Of a stretch of 15,705 nt of DNA, positions 1-7,209 are shown piece by piece. Position 1 is the first letter of the stretch. Each line of letters starts with the position of its first letter. The DNA is from Ardenticatenales bacterium (GTDB taxonomy: Bacteria; Chloroflexota; Anaerolineae; Ardenticatenales; Ardenticatenaceae): assembly GCA_013812995.1 (NCBI GenBank), contig JACCSL010000950.1, positions 1 to 15,705 of the forward strand, written 5' to 3'. Below the pieces are notes generated by a model. It saw only the letters and a list, made by a program, of their open reading frames with translations. It searched no databases and was not told the DNA's origin. The translations under genes were made by a program, and so were the position numbers.

Positions 1-968
1 GGCTGGTACTGCGGCGAGGGCGTAAAGGTAATGCCCACCATAGCCGTGAATTCCACGGCGATCCAGTAGATAATGCGCCAAACGATAGCCAGGAAAATAA
101 TTGCGAGGTGGAGCAAGATCATCCCCAACTGGCCTGCGGGTGCCTCGCCATACGACCAGAGCCACTGGCGCATGGCCTCCCGCCGGCTAGGCTCCAAGAG
201 CCAGTGCGCGAAGAGGCCGCCGCTCAAGGTGGTCAGGGCCGCGCCAGCCAGAAACGTCCCCTGGCGTACCATAAATCCTCCGGAGCGTACCACCGCGAGT
301 GCCCAGTCCTCCGCCACGAGCCGCGCCAGCCCGAGGGCAATCAGCCCTAGGACCCACAAAACCACCAATGCGGGAAGCAAGGCAGAGCTCTGTTGGCCTA
401 GCAGGGCAAGAACAGCCAGAAGGAGCAAACCGCTATGCATAGTCGCACGAGCACGGTACAACCCGACCAACTTCTGGCTCCACTCCATGCCACGCATCCA
501 TGCAATAATAGCCAGCCACAGCGTCCAGAAGCCCGGCCCAGGCTGAAGATGAAACACATTGCCAATGTCACTCAAGAAAGCGCGCCATCCACCACTCACC
601 AGCACCCACCATAGGGTCGTGCTCACGATGATGAGGCCACTGAGGAAGAGCCGGGTCCGACCCCATCCCACCCGCTCTTCCAGCCGAATCACCAGATGGC
701 CCGCGCCCAGGGCCAGCAGGGCCAGCGCGAACCAACCACTGACCAGAGCCTGCGTCGCAAAGGTGGAGAGCGGAGCATTCAGGCGAATGAAAAAGAGCGC
801 CCAGGCCAGCAACCCAACTCCCTCGATGACGAGGAGAAGGCCCCTGGAAAGCTCCCGCCGCCAGTCCCAGGCAAGCACCTGCACCTCTTCTGGCTGGGGC
901 GGACCGAAGAGGGGACGAGCGCGGTCAGCCTTCAGTGTCTCTTCATTAGCATATTGCTGCTGAAACAT
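1..968 (-). CDS. Multi-pass membrane protein of unknown function, 3' end cut by window edge
   Basis: The frame is open from an ATG at 968 to the left edge: 322 codons with no stop, so the gene is partial. An AAGGA sequence 7 nt before the ATG supports the start. The first 40 residues are hydrophilic. At least seven hydrophobic stretches follow, near residues 43-61, 76-93, 107-125, 147-158, 179-215, 238-257 and 281-305. I recognise no catalytic motif. It starts 21 nt after the DUF4129 gene and is probably in the same operon. The pattern around residues 205-310 (a Leu/Ala-rich helix, a charged linker, then paired helices ending in a Trp/Glu-rich stretch) resembles the middle of the DUF4129 neighbour. 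It could therefore be a paralogue whose soluble C-terminal domain lies outside the window; that is inference. That the gene is real is well supported; its function is not known. Confidence 0.82.
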   Translation of the reverse strand, partial: MFQQQYANEETLKADRARPLFGPPQPEEVQVLAWDWRRELSRGLLLVIEGVGLLAWALFFIRLNAPLSTFATQALVSGWFALALLALGAGHLVIRLEERVGWGRTRLFLSGLIIVSTTLWWVLVSGGWRAFLSDIGNVFHLQPGPGFWTLWLAIIAWMRGMEWSQKLVGLYRARATMHSGLLLLAVLALLGQQSSALLPALVVLWVLGLIALGLARLVAEDWALAVVRSGGFMVRQGTFLAGAALTTLSGGLFAHWLLEPSRREAMRQWLWSYGEAPAGQLGMILLHLAIIFLAIVWRIIYWIAVEFTAMVGITFTPSPQYQ

Positions 969-989
969 GGTCCAATCCTTGAGAGCGGT

Positions 990-2399
990 CTACGTTGGAC
1001 TCTCAGGCGAGGGCTCGCTGGCAATACGCTGCCAGGCTTGCTGGAGAGATTCGAGCGCGTCGGCCGGAAAATGATGCTCCCCATAGTGGGCAGCGACATA
1101 GGCATCGGTCAGGGTTAGAAAGTCCTGTTTGCGCTGTGGGTAGTGGTGGCATAAGGGAGCAAGATATTCATAGGGCGTCTTTTCTTGCGGGCGCGCCAGC
1201 CCATGTTCGTCCCCAAAGAGTAGCAAATTCTTGTACAGGTCGTGAACCGTATCCGTCCCGAAGTGGCGGGGTGCACGGGATACCAGGCGCTCTCGCAGGG
1301 CCTCGCCCTGACGCTTCAGCCACGCCCCTAGATTCCACGTCGATGCAGCCTGTCCATACTCACTTTGGTCGTCCGCATTCTCGCGAGCTGCGGCGACATG
1401 CCGCTGTCGCCGCAGCAAATAGTAGGAGAGCAAGAGCAACAGCAGCACGACACCGCCATAGAACAGGATGCTCTCTGTGGAGCCGTCACCCTGTTGAATC
1501 ATTGGGGTCATCTCCTCACCAGGAACTGGCGCGGGGGCTGACGGAGGCCCCATCGTCTGGGCATCCCGACCTTGGTTGATCCACTCGAAAAAAGGAATGA
1601 GAACCCCCGCCACAATCTGGAGAACGCCCACAAGGAGCTGGCCAAGCAGGGGGGCAAGCGGGGTAAAGAGCACCTCCAGCCCCTGCATGAGGAGGGCTGC
1701 CACCGGGAGGAGGAGAAGGGTGAGCAGCAGAACGCCCCCTACTGCTGCGCCAAGCGTTCCCAGCCAGCGCGCGTTCATCGGGAGCGATGAACCCTTGAGG
1801 TGGCGACTGACCTCGTCGGCACGCGCCAGCGCGAGAGCCAGCAGGCTGAGGGCAAAAAAGAAAAAGATCAACGCGCCCGACGGAGCGATGCCCCGAAATG
1901 TCAGAAGCAAGAGCAAGATCACAATTAGGGCGGCATAACTGCAAATCTGGCTAAAGGTGGTGGCAGAGCCTACCACGGGTTGAACAATGCGGCTCGTCCG
2001 ATACCAGAGGAGGAGCCCCGTTATCGCAATCACGGTGAGGGGCACTGGATCAAGGAAAAGTCTCTGTAAGCCAACCATCGCCTGCACCCAGCTCCCCGGC
2101 CCCGGAAAGCCACCCACGGCCTGCGGGGCCTGGCCGCGCATCAGCAGCGAGAGCAGGATGACCCCAGCGGCATAAGAGAGCAATCGTCCCGCCCCGCTTT
2201 CCAGCAAGCCGCGCTGCAAAAGCCAACGATTCAAAGCCAGCAGGAGGACACCTACGACAAAGAGAGGTCCCCAGCCTGTCGCTCCACCTTCTGGATTGCC
2301 TCCCAAAAAGAAAGAAAGCAGCGAGAGCCAGATACACTCGATACCTAGCAGGGTAGCCAGGAGCAAATGGTAGCGCAAGGTTGCATAAGAGAGGCGCAT
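990..2399 (-). CDS. DUF4129 domain-containing multi-pass membrane protein
   Basis: 469 residues from an ATG at 2399, two bases after the DUF58 stop. Hydrophobic segments are visible near residues 11-33, 44-60, 72-87, 119-134, 152-168, 174-194, 213-238, 244-272 and 311-330. A Pro/Gly-rich loop covers about 280-306. The soluble tail at about 380-460 has the look of DUF4129: a helix with VHDLYKNLL, the TPYEYLAPL segment, then LTDAYVAAHYGEHHF. In known clusters DUF4129 proteins sit next to MoxR and DUF58 proteins, often with a transglutaminase-like protein, and are presumed to act in envelope-linked processing; the exact reaction is unknown. No transglutaminase catalytic domain is seen in this protein. 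The ribosome-binding site is weak, so translation is probably coupled to the DUF58 gene upstream. Confidence 0.88.
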   Translation of the reverse strand: MRLSYATLRYHLLLATLLGIECIWLSLLSFFLGGNPEGGATGWGPLFVVGVLLLALNRWLLQRGLLESGAGRLLSYAAGVILLSLLMRGQAPQAVGGFPGPGSWVQAMVGLQRLFLDPVPLTVIAITGLLLWYRTSRIVQPVVGSATTFSQICSYAALIVILLLLLTFRGIAPSGALIFFFFALSLLALALARADEVSRHLKGSSLPMNARWLGTLGAAVGGVLLLTLLLLPVAALLMQGLEVLFTPLAPLLGQLLVGVLQIVAGVLIPFFEWINQGRDAQTMGPPSAPAPVPGEEMTPMIQQGDGSTESILFYGGVVLLLLLLSYYLLRRQRHVAAARENADDQSEYGQAASTWNLGAWLKRQGEALRERLVSRAPRHFGTDTVHDLYKNLLLFGDEHGLARPQEKTPYEYLAPLCHHYPQRKQDFLTLTDAYVAAHYGEHHFPADALESLQQAWQRIASEPSPESPT

Positions 2400-2401
2400 A
2401 C

Positions 2402-3742
2402 TTAAAGCGGCGACCCTTCAAGGGGGATAGGTGCAGGCTTTTTGGGCTTAAAAGGCTCATCGGGATCGTAGTCCTCCGGGAGCATCCACCTCTCGACCAC
2501 CTCTTGCGCGGGGGGCTGGCCCGTCCGCACCTCGCGGGTGGTAAATGAGTGGGGCAGCCGATGGACAACGACACCCTGGAGTCCCAACCGCGTCGCATCC
2601 TCTTCGCTGAAGCTGTTGTCCAACGAAATGAGGGCCATCTGTCGCCCGGCGCGGTGTAGGCGAATCATCTGCTCCTGCAACTCGCCGCTGACCACGGCTG
2701 TGACCACCACAATCGTCGCGCCCCAGCCGAGCTTCGGGCTCTCTGCCCGTAGCAGTTTCTCAATGGAGGCGGTCGCAAAGCTGGTAATGGCTGCCAGCGC
2801 CTCCAGGATAAATCGCATCTGGTGCGGCGAGCGGCCCGGTGCCACCTTGATTGGCTGGTCGCTCTGCGGGACGCTGCCGTTGGCGAGGAGGCCCACCGCG
2901 CTCTTCTCGTTGAAGGCGTGCTGACAGATACTCGCGGCCACGGAAATCATCCACTCCAGCAACTCGCGATTGACCCCCTGCCAGTGCTTCTCGAAGGTTG
3001 CCACATTCAGCAGGACGACGCTTTGCTGCTCCTGCGTGGGTTCCCAGACACGCACCTGGAGTACCTGGGTTCGCGCGCTGGCCTTCCAGTGGACGCGGCG
3101 CATGGGATCATCCGGCTGATACTGCCGGACACCGACCACCCGCGTGGGGTCCTCAAAGACGGGCAGGTTGACCCGACGACCACCAAAAGGATTCTTGGCG
3201 GGCAATCCCAGCCGCTCCAGCGTCTGCACTTGTGGGTAGACGATGAGGCGCGTTGTGCCCTCCAGGATCGCCTCACTCTCGAAGAGCCCAAAGATGTCCC
3301 CGGAGCGAACCTGCGCCGGACCAAAGAAATAGAAACCGCGCTGCTTGCAGGGAATCGTGTACTGCCAATGCACCTTCTCATACCACAGCAGCGCCGTGAC
3401 GTGGCTCAGTAGCCCAATCCTGGGAAGCCCGGAGGGGAGGAGGGTGCGGCCCGTGGGTGGCATAGACTCGGGCAAGCGATCATCCACGCGCACCCACAGC
3501 AGCGGCAGGGGCTTCTGGTTGGCTAGCTCTATCCTCATTATGACTGTCTCGCCCGCGAAGGCACGACTCTCACTAAGCGTGCGCGTGTAGGAGAGATGAC
3601 GTAGCGCCCAGCGATTCCAGAGTTGGGCCACAGGCACCACTGTCAAGATCAGGGCGGCCATGAAGAGCAGAGCCTCTTGGCCTGTCGCAAACCCCAGGAA
3701 CGCCACCAGGAACGCCAGCGGCAGCCAGCTATCCTGATCCAT
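2402..3742 (-). CDS. DUF58 domain-containing protein, membrane-anchored, MoxR partner
   Basis: 446 residues from the ATG at 3742. The frame stays open further upstream, but this start has a perfect AGGAGG 6 nt before it and overlaps the preceding gene by only 14 nt. Residues 5-42 form a two-helix N-terminal membrane hairpin. A beta-rich region follows, with the family motif KQRGFYFFGPAQVRSGD near 133-149 and FGLF at 151-154. The DUF58 signature GVRQYQPDDPMRRVHWKAS lies at 204-222. The C-terminal part is a vWA-like fold. In many vWA-like DUF58 proteins the first strand ends in a DxSxS metal site; here the equivalent stretch is VVLLNVATF (242-250), so the Asp and Ser residues are missing. The C-terminus is Pro/Lys-rich. 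DUF58 proteins are thought to be partners or substrates of MoxR ATPases, which matches the neighbour. Confidence 0.9.
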   Translation of the reverse strand: MDQDSWLPLAFLVAFLGFATGQEALLFMAALILTVVPVAQLWNRWALRHLSYTRTLSESRAFAGETVIMRIELANQKPLPLLWVRVDDRLPESMPPTGRTLLPSGLPRIGLLSHVTALLWYEKVHWQYTIPCKQRGFYFFGPAQVRSGDIFGLFESEAILEGTTRLIVYPQVQTLERLGLPAKNPFGGRRVNLPVFEDPTRVVGVRQYQPDDPMRRVHWKASARTQVLQVRVWEPTQEQQSVVLLNVATFEKHWQGVNRELLEWMISVAASICQHAFNEKSAVGLLANGSVPQSDQPIKVAPGRSPHQMRFILEALAAITSFATASIEKLLRAESPKLGWGATIVVVTAVVSGELQEQMIRLHRAGRQMALISLDNSFSEEDATRLGLQGVVVHRLPHSFTTREVRTGQPPAQEVVERWMLPEDYDPDEPFKPKKPAPIPLEGSPL

Positions 3743-4007
3743 CTTGCTCCTCCTCAGCAGGCGGTGCAGCCGGCTCGCCCTGCTGCGCCTTGACCGCATC
3801 AGCAATGGCACGGACCCGGCTCTTGCCGACCATTGAAAGAACATTGAGGGGTTTCTGGGAGGGGTTGCGTACCCGCTCCAGGGAGAAAAACTCGGCCAGG
3901 ACGGCAAGGGCAATCACCTCGGTGTAGCCAAGATAGTCCCACTGCTTGCGATTGGCCTGGTAAGCGTGCGCGGCTTTTGCCAGGGCGTCCGGGGAAGGGT
4001 CAGTCAT
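3729..4007 (-). CDS. Small conserved-context protein between MoxR and DUF58, unknown function
   Basis: 92 residues from an ATG at 4007, 14 nt after the MoxR stop. A TTG at 4025 would give 98 residues and a 4-nt overlap (TTGA) with the MoxR gene; neither start has a convincing ribosome-binding site, so the start is uncertain. No membrane segment or signal peptide is seen. The central part looks helical: a basic, aromatic stretch YQANRKQWDYLGYTEVIALA near 16-35, then SLERVRNPSQKPLNVLSM. The last 20 residues are low-complexity and acidic (EEEQDGSG tail). I do not recognise a family. Its position between an AAA+ ATPase and its usual DUF58 partner, overlapping the latter by 14 nt, suggests a small subunit or adaptor of that module; this rests on context only. 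Confidence 0.68.
   Translation of the reverse strand: MTDPSPDALAKAAHAYQANRKQWDYLGYTEVIALAVLAEFFSLERVRNPSQKPLNVLSMVGKSRVRAIADAVKAQQGEPAAPPAEEEQDGSG
3743..3755 (-). promoter_or_regulatory. Strong ribosome-binding site for the DUF58 gene
   Basis: On the minus strand GAGGAGGAG is followed by CAAG and the ATG at 3742. The AGGAGG core (3754-3749) is 6 nt from the start codon. It lies inside the end of the preceding small gene and is what fixes the DUF58 start; the longer upstream extension of the same frame would overlap that small gene almost entirely. Confidence 0.75.
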
Positions 4008-4021
4008 AGAAGAGGTCGCTT

Positions 4022-4975
4022 TCAAATCTGCTCAACGGGAACCGGCACACTATCGACCACCTCGCTGATAATCATCTCAGGGGTGCGCCCGCGCAGACGG
4101 GTTTGCGGTGAGATCAAAACACGGTGCGTCAGCACAAAGGGCGTCAGATACTTGATGTCGTCCGGGATGACGAAGTCGCGGCCGCGCAGGGCGGCCAGTG
4201 CCTGCGCCGCGCCATAGAGCGCCAGGGTGGCACGCGGGCTCGCCCCCAGCTCCAGCGACTCATGCTCGCGGGTGGTGCGCGCGATGGCTACCACGTAGCG
4301 GCGCACACTCTCCTCGACCTTGACCGCGCGCACGATATCCCGCAGCGGAAGCAACTCCTCAATGGGCATGACGGCCTCCAGGGTCGCCAGCGGCTCGTCC
4401 CGCTCGAAGCGCAGGAGCATCTGCTCCTCTTCCTCGGCGGTCGGGTAGCCCACAGTCAGCCGCATCAGGAAGCGGTCCAACTGCGCCTCGGGGAGTGGGA
4501 AGGTTCCCTCCAACTCCACCGGGTTCTGCGTCGCCAATACCATGAATGGGCGCGGCAGCTTCTTGGTTTCGCCCTCAACGGTGACCTGCCGCTCGGCCAT
4601 CGCCTCCAGGAGCGCGGCCTGGGTGCGGGGGGTCGCCCGGTTGATCTCGTCGGCTAGCACGAGGTTCGCCTGGATGGGGCCGGGGCGGAACTGGAATTCC
4701 TGATCGCGCTGGTTGTAGATGTAAAGCCCGGTAACATCGGAGGGGAGCAGATCCGGGGTGAATTGGATGCGGCGGAAGGAGGCATTGAGGCTGGCCGCCA
4801 GCGCGCGCGCCATCGTCGTCTTACCGGTACCGGGAACATCCTCCAGCAGGACATGTCCCTCCGTGAGGAGCGCCACCAGCAGTAACTCAATAATGTTACG
4901 CTTCCCGACCATCACGCGGCCAACATTGTCTTCAATGCGCCGCGCGGTCATTTGTAATGAACTAGGTTGTACCAA
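4022..4975 (-). CDS. MoxR family AAA+ ATPase
   Basis: The chosen start is a TTG at 4975 (317 residues) because AAAGGA lies 7 nt upstream. Other possible starts are a TTG at 4996, which falls inside the heptamer repeat, and an ATG at 4951 with no ribosome-binding site. Numbering from 4996, the Walker A motif VPGTGKTT is at 54-61, Walker B LVLADEINRA at 112-121, sensor 1 ATQNPVE at 155-161, the LDRF arginine finger at 173-176 and the sensor 2 region GASPRATLAL at 251-260. These are all typical of MoxR, a cytosolic ATPase thought to act as a chaperone in assembling or activating protein complexes, usually with DUF58/vWA partners. The small protein, DUF58 and DUF4129 genes follow directly. It appears to be the first gene of its transcription unit. 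Confidence 0.93.
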   Translation of the reverse strand: MVQPSSLQMTARRIEDNVGRVMVGKRNIIELLLVALLTEGHVLLEDVPGTGKTTMARALAASLNASFRRIQFTPDLLPSDVTGLYIYNQRDQEFQFRPGPIQANLVLADEINRATPRTQAALLEAMAERQVTVEGETKKLPRPFMVLATQNPVELEGTFPLPEAQLDRFLMRLTVGYPTAEEEEQMLLRFERDEPLATLEAVMPIEELLPLRDIVRAVKVEESVRRYVVAIARTTREHESLELGASPRATLALYGAAQALAALRGRDFVIPDDIKYLTPFVLTHRVLISPQTRLRGRTPEMIISEVVDSVPVPVEQI

Positions 4976-4982
4976 GGGGGGG

Positions 4983-4988
4983 TCCTTT
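4983..4988 (-). promoter_or_regulatory. Ribosome-binding site favouring the TTG start of moxR
   Basis: AAAGGA on the minus strand is separated from the TTG at 4975 by a run of seven C residues (4982-4976). No equally good site precedes the other two candidate starts. A length change in the C7 run would alter the spacing, so translation efficiency could be sensitive to slippage here. Confidence 0.5.
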
Positions 4989-4995
4989 CGGGACA

Positions 4996-5030
4996 AAAAC
5001 GTAAAACGTAAAATGTAAAACGTAAGACGG
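4996..5030. repeat. Tandem AAAACGT heptamer repeat in the intergenic region
   Basis: Four heptamers stand in exact register on the plus strand: AAAACGT (4996-5002), AAAACGT (5003-5009), AAAATGT (5010-5016) and AAAACGT (5017-5023), followed by a degenerate AAGACGG (5024-5030). The A/T-rich units stand out from the GC-rich surroundings. An inverted partner, ACGTTTACGTTTT, lies at 5048-5060. This is the only repeat in the only gap of the window (4976-5099). Its role is unknown; it could be part of a dispersed intergenic repeat family, a protein-binding array or a transcript-end structure. The repeat itself is seen directly. Confidence 0.85.
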
Positions 5031-5060
5031 CGTCCCTATGCCATCTCACGTTTACGTTTT
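5017..5060 (-). terminator. Two-part hairpin in the minus-strand transcript, possible terminator
   Basis: In the minus-strand RNA, AAAACGTAA (from 5060) pairs perfectly over 9 bp with TTACGTTTT (ending 5017). Inside it, after a 6-nt bulge, GATGGC pairs with GCCGTC over 6 bp, including one G-U wobble, around an 8-nt loop. The wobble works only in the minus-strand RNA; the plus-strand RNA would have a C-A mismatch there. T-rich repeats follow downstream. This fits a transcript-end or processing structure after the GT2 gene, though the T tract is interrupted, so it is not a textbook intrinsic terminator. No clear promoter for moxR was recognised in 4976-5099. Confidence 0.4.
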
Positions 5061-5099
5061 CATTACCCCTATCTACCGGACTTGGTTCGGCGCTGCTGT

Positions 5100-6002
5100 C
5101 TACCCTTCCATGACTCGCCCGAGCCGACGATGAATCCAACTCTGTAAACCAGGGGGCAGGTGGCGTAGCGCATGGTGGCGGACGCGGCGAATCCAGTACC
5201 AGGGGGTCCAGGGCTTCATACCATAGCGCTCACTCACGAGGAGCGCCTCTCGCCAGTGCTTCTCCTCCTGCGAGACCGTTTTGGATACCTGGTGGCGACG
5301 AAACGCGGCCAGTGGAATAGGAAGATAGGCCAGGGGAAACTCGCACGCGATACGGATAAAATAGTCGAAATCCATCACGAACTGGAGCGAGGCATCGAAG
5401 AGTCCAACCTTCTCCGTGACTCGGCTCCGCCAGAAGGTCGCGGGCTGGGGGAGATAATTTCCCTGGTGGATCATTTGCTCGACTGTCGTGGGCTGAATCG
5501 GAAGTCGCCCCAACACATGGCTCTTCGTGTCGATGACCTGGCACTCCCCATAAAGCAGGCCCACCTCCGTATTGGTGACAAAGTATTCCGCCACGGTAGC
5601 CAGAGCATTGGGCAGATAGAGATCATCGGAGTTCAGGTAGGCCAGGATGCGGCCCGAGGTCTGCCGGAGTCCCTTGTTGATGGCGTCCGCCTGCCCGGAG
5701 TCGGGGCGGCTGACCCAATGCGCCAGCCAGGGCCCATAGCGGCGCAGCACTCCCACGCTCTCATCCGTGCTACCCCCGTCCATGACGATGTATTCCAGGT
5801 TGGGGTAGCCCTGAAGCAGAACGGAGCGAATCGTTTCCTCCAGGAACGGTCCCTGGTTGTACGAGGGGGTGACGATGCTGACGCGTGGCCAGGGCGATCC
5901 ATCTGCCCGCCTCTCAGGCAGCAAGGCACTCTCAGTGGTCCAGGGCCATCCCGTACGTCCGGCGGGCGGGGGAGGCAGGTCGGCGAGTCTAGGAGAACTC
6001 AT
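5100..6002 (-). CDS. Family 2 glycosyltransferase
   Basis: 300 residues from an ATG at 6002, four bases after the preceding stop, with a weak ATAGGG ribosome-binding site. The GT-A fold markers are clear: SIVTPSYNQ at 42-50, DGGSTD at 75-80, NKGL at 109-112 after the SGQADAI segment, and NSDD (124-127) as the metal-binding DxD-type motif. FVMDFDYFIRI at 208-218 fits the acceptor-side aspartate region. A Pro-rich N-terminus and a basic C-terminal tail (260-297) flank the domain; no membrane span is seen, so it probably binds the inner face of the membrane through the basic tail. It transfers a sugar from a nucleotide donor to a growing glycan; donor and acceptor cannot be told. It is the last gene of the glycan cluster. 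Confidence 0.93.
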   Translation of the reverse strand: MSSPRLADLPPPPAGRTGWPWTTESALLPERRADGSPWPRVSIVTPSYNQGPFLEETIRSVLLQGYPNLEYIVMDGGSTDESVGVLRRYGPWLAHWVSRPDSGQADAINKGLRQTSGRILAYLNSDDLYLPNALATVAEYFVTNTEVGLLYGECQVIDTKSHVLGRLPIQPTTVEQMIHQGNYLPQPATFWRSRVTEKVGLFDASLQFVMDFDYFIRIACEFPLAYLPIPLAAFRRHQVSKTVSQEEKHWREALLVSERYGMKPWTPWYWIRRVRHHALRHLPPGLQSWIHRRLGRVMEG

Positions 6003-6006
6003 GCAA

Positions 6007-7209
6007 TTAGGCCCTATCTCTTGCGGTAGAAGCGATCTTCAAGAATTCTTGTGCATACGTTTGGCATTGAACCAGGCTCTCGGCATACGCTTTCTGCTCC
6101 CGGCTCCAATCGGGACCAGGCAGAAGGTGCGGCAGGGTACTCTGGATGGTCTCGGCCAGAGCCGCAGGCTCGTGACGCGCGAAGAAGTAGCCATAAGGCG
6201 GGTCCTGCTCCAGGTGAACCTCCAGGTCTGAGAGGATCAGTGGTTTGCCCAGCAGGCGTGCATCCTCTACCACCGTGCTCCAGCCCTCAAAGAGCGAGGG
6301 TTGAATCACCGCCAGGGCACGACGCATGAGTTGAATCTGATCCTGCCGAGGGATAAGCCCCAAAAATCGAACCTGCGCTTCTATCTCATACTCCTTGATA
6401 AGCGCGAGAAGCTCTTCACCATACTGGGGGAAACGATAATCATGGAGCTTTCCTGTACAAACGACCAGCGGGCGGATGCCTTGCTGTTTGAGGAGATAAA
6501 GTGCCTCAAAGAGTGCCCGGTGATTCTTGTGGTGCCAGAATTGGTTGCTGACCAGCAAAAACTCATCGGGAAGCTCGTATCGGCGCTGCGTCTCCACAGG
6601 GTCGCCCTCGAACCAGTTTGCCTCTGGAACGGTACGAAATCGCAACACCACTGGCATGGCAGGCAAGGTTGGGTAGAACCTTCTGAAGTCCTGCAAGGCG
6701 CTCTGGCTGCTGAACACGAGCGTCGGGGCCTCCTGAGCGAGCCGTGCTATCTCGCGGTCACGGCTCCGATGCTCCGTCGCTGAGAAGAGATGGGGCAGAA
6801 TCTTATGCTGAAAATCAGGAATCCAGCCTGCCCAATAGCACCCTAGTGCCAGGGAAGCGCCAAAGCTACCCATCACCGGGTAGAGAAAGTCTAGCTTGTG
6901 GCGCTGAGCGAGCCGTGCTAGGCAGGGATCCTCCAACTGAGCCACTGCTCGGCCAACGCGGCGGCGGAGGCGATTGAAAAAGGAGAGGCTCAGACAAGGT
7001 TCCAGGCAGAGATGATCGACCAGGGGCTGGAGCGAGGCATAGGGCGTTGGATCCGCAGTGGACGCAGCGATGAGAAAAAGCTCTATCCGAGCGCGCTGGT
7101 CAGGGGCCAGCATTCCCAACGCCTTGACCAGATTCTGAATATAAACGATGCCGCCCATCCACTGGCTGTCCATTGGCAGGAGGAGGCCGATTCGTTGTGC
7201 TCTCACCAT
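6007..7209 (-). CDS. GT4-like (GT-B) glycosyltransferase
   Basis: 400 residues from the ATG at 7209. An ATG 24 nt further upstream exists, but GGAGG lies 7 nt before 7209, and this start gives a 7-nt overlap (ATGGTGA) with the epimerase gene. The N-terminal Rossmann half begins RIGLLLPMDSQWMGGIVYIQNLV (two segments, 6-28). GWIPDFQHKILP at 128-139 is typical of mannosyl/glucosyl GT4 enzymes. The second domain has VSNQFWHHKNH at 220-230 and the donor-site segment SLFEGWSTVVEDA at 305-317, with glutamates at 308 and 315, an E-x6-E variant of the usual E-x7-E spacing, then GKPLILSD. It is cytosolic or membrane-associated and acts on a lipid-linked or protein-linked glycan. The exact sugar is unknown. 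Confidence 0.92.
   Translation of the reverse strand: MVRAQRIGLLLPMDSQWMGGIVYIQNLVKALGMLAPDQRARIELFLIAASTADPTPYASLQPLVDHLCLEPCLSLSFFNRLRRRVGRAVAQLEDPCLARLAQRHKLDFLYPVMGSFGASLALGCYWAGWIPDFQHKILPHLFSATEHRSRDREIARLAQEAPTLVFSSQSALQDFRRFYPTLPAMPVVLRFRTVPEANWFEGDPVETQRRYELPDEFLLVSNQFWHHKNHRALFEALYLLKQQGIRPLVVCTGKLHDYRFPQYGEELLALIKEYEIEAQVRFLGLIPRQDQIQLMRRALAVIQPSLFEGWSTVVEDARLLGKPLILSDLEVHLEQDPPYGYFFARHEPAALAETIQSTLPHLLPGPDWSREQKAYAESLVQCQTYAQEFLKIASTARDRA

Noticed and set aside
73..963. Two plus-strand open frames (73-546 and 559-963) over the left end
   Set aside because: They lie antisense to a longer minus-strand membrane-protein frame with a good ribosome-binding site; their products are Arg/Ser/Pro-rich with no motif.
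4996..5060. CRISPR array
   Set aside because: The repeat unit is 7 nt with no spacers; it is a simple tandem repeat with an inverted copy.
4976..5099. Sigma70-type promoter for moxR
   Set aside because: I could not find a -35/-10 pair with proper spacing; the T-rich heptamers give many weak -10-like matches that cannot be told apart.
4948..5139. Minus-strand 63-codon frame through the heptamer repeat
   Set aside because: Its C-terminal part is just the translated repeat (FTFYVLRF-type) and it overlaps the moxR start; no coding evidence.
5172..6029. Long plus-strand open frame of 285 codons
   Set aside because: It is fully antisense to the GT2 gene, which has clear motifs; long antisense frames are common in GC-rich coding DNA.
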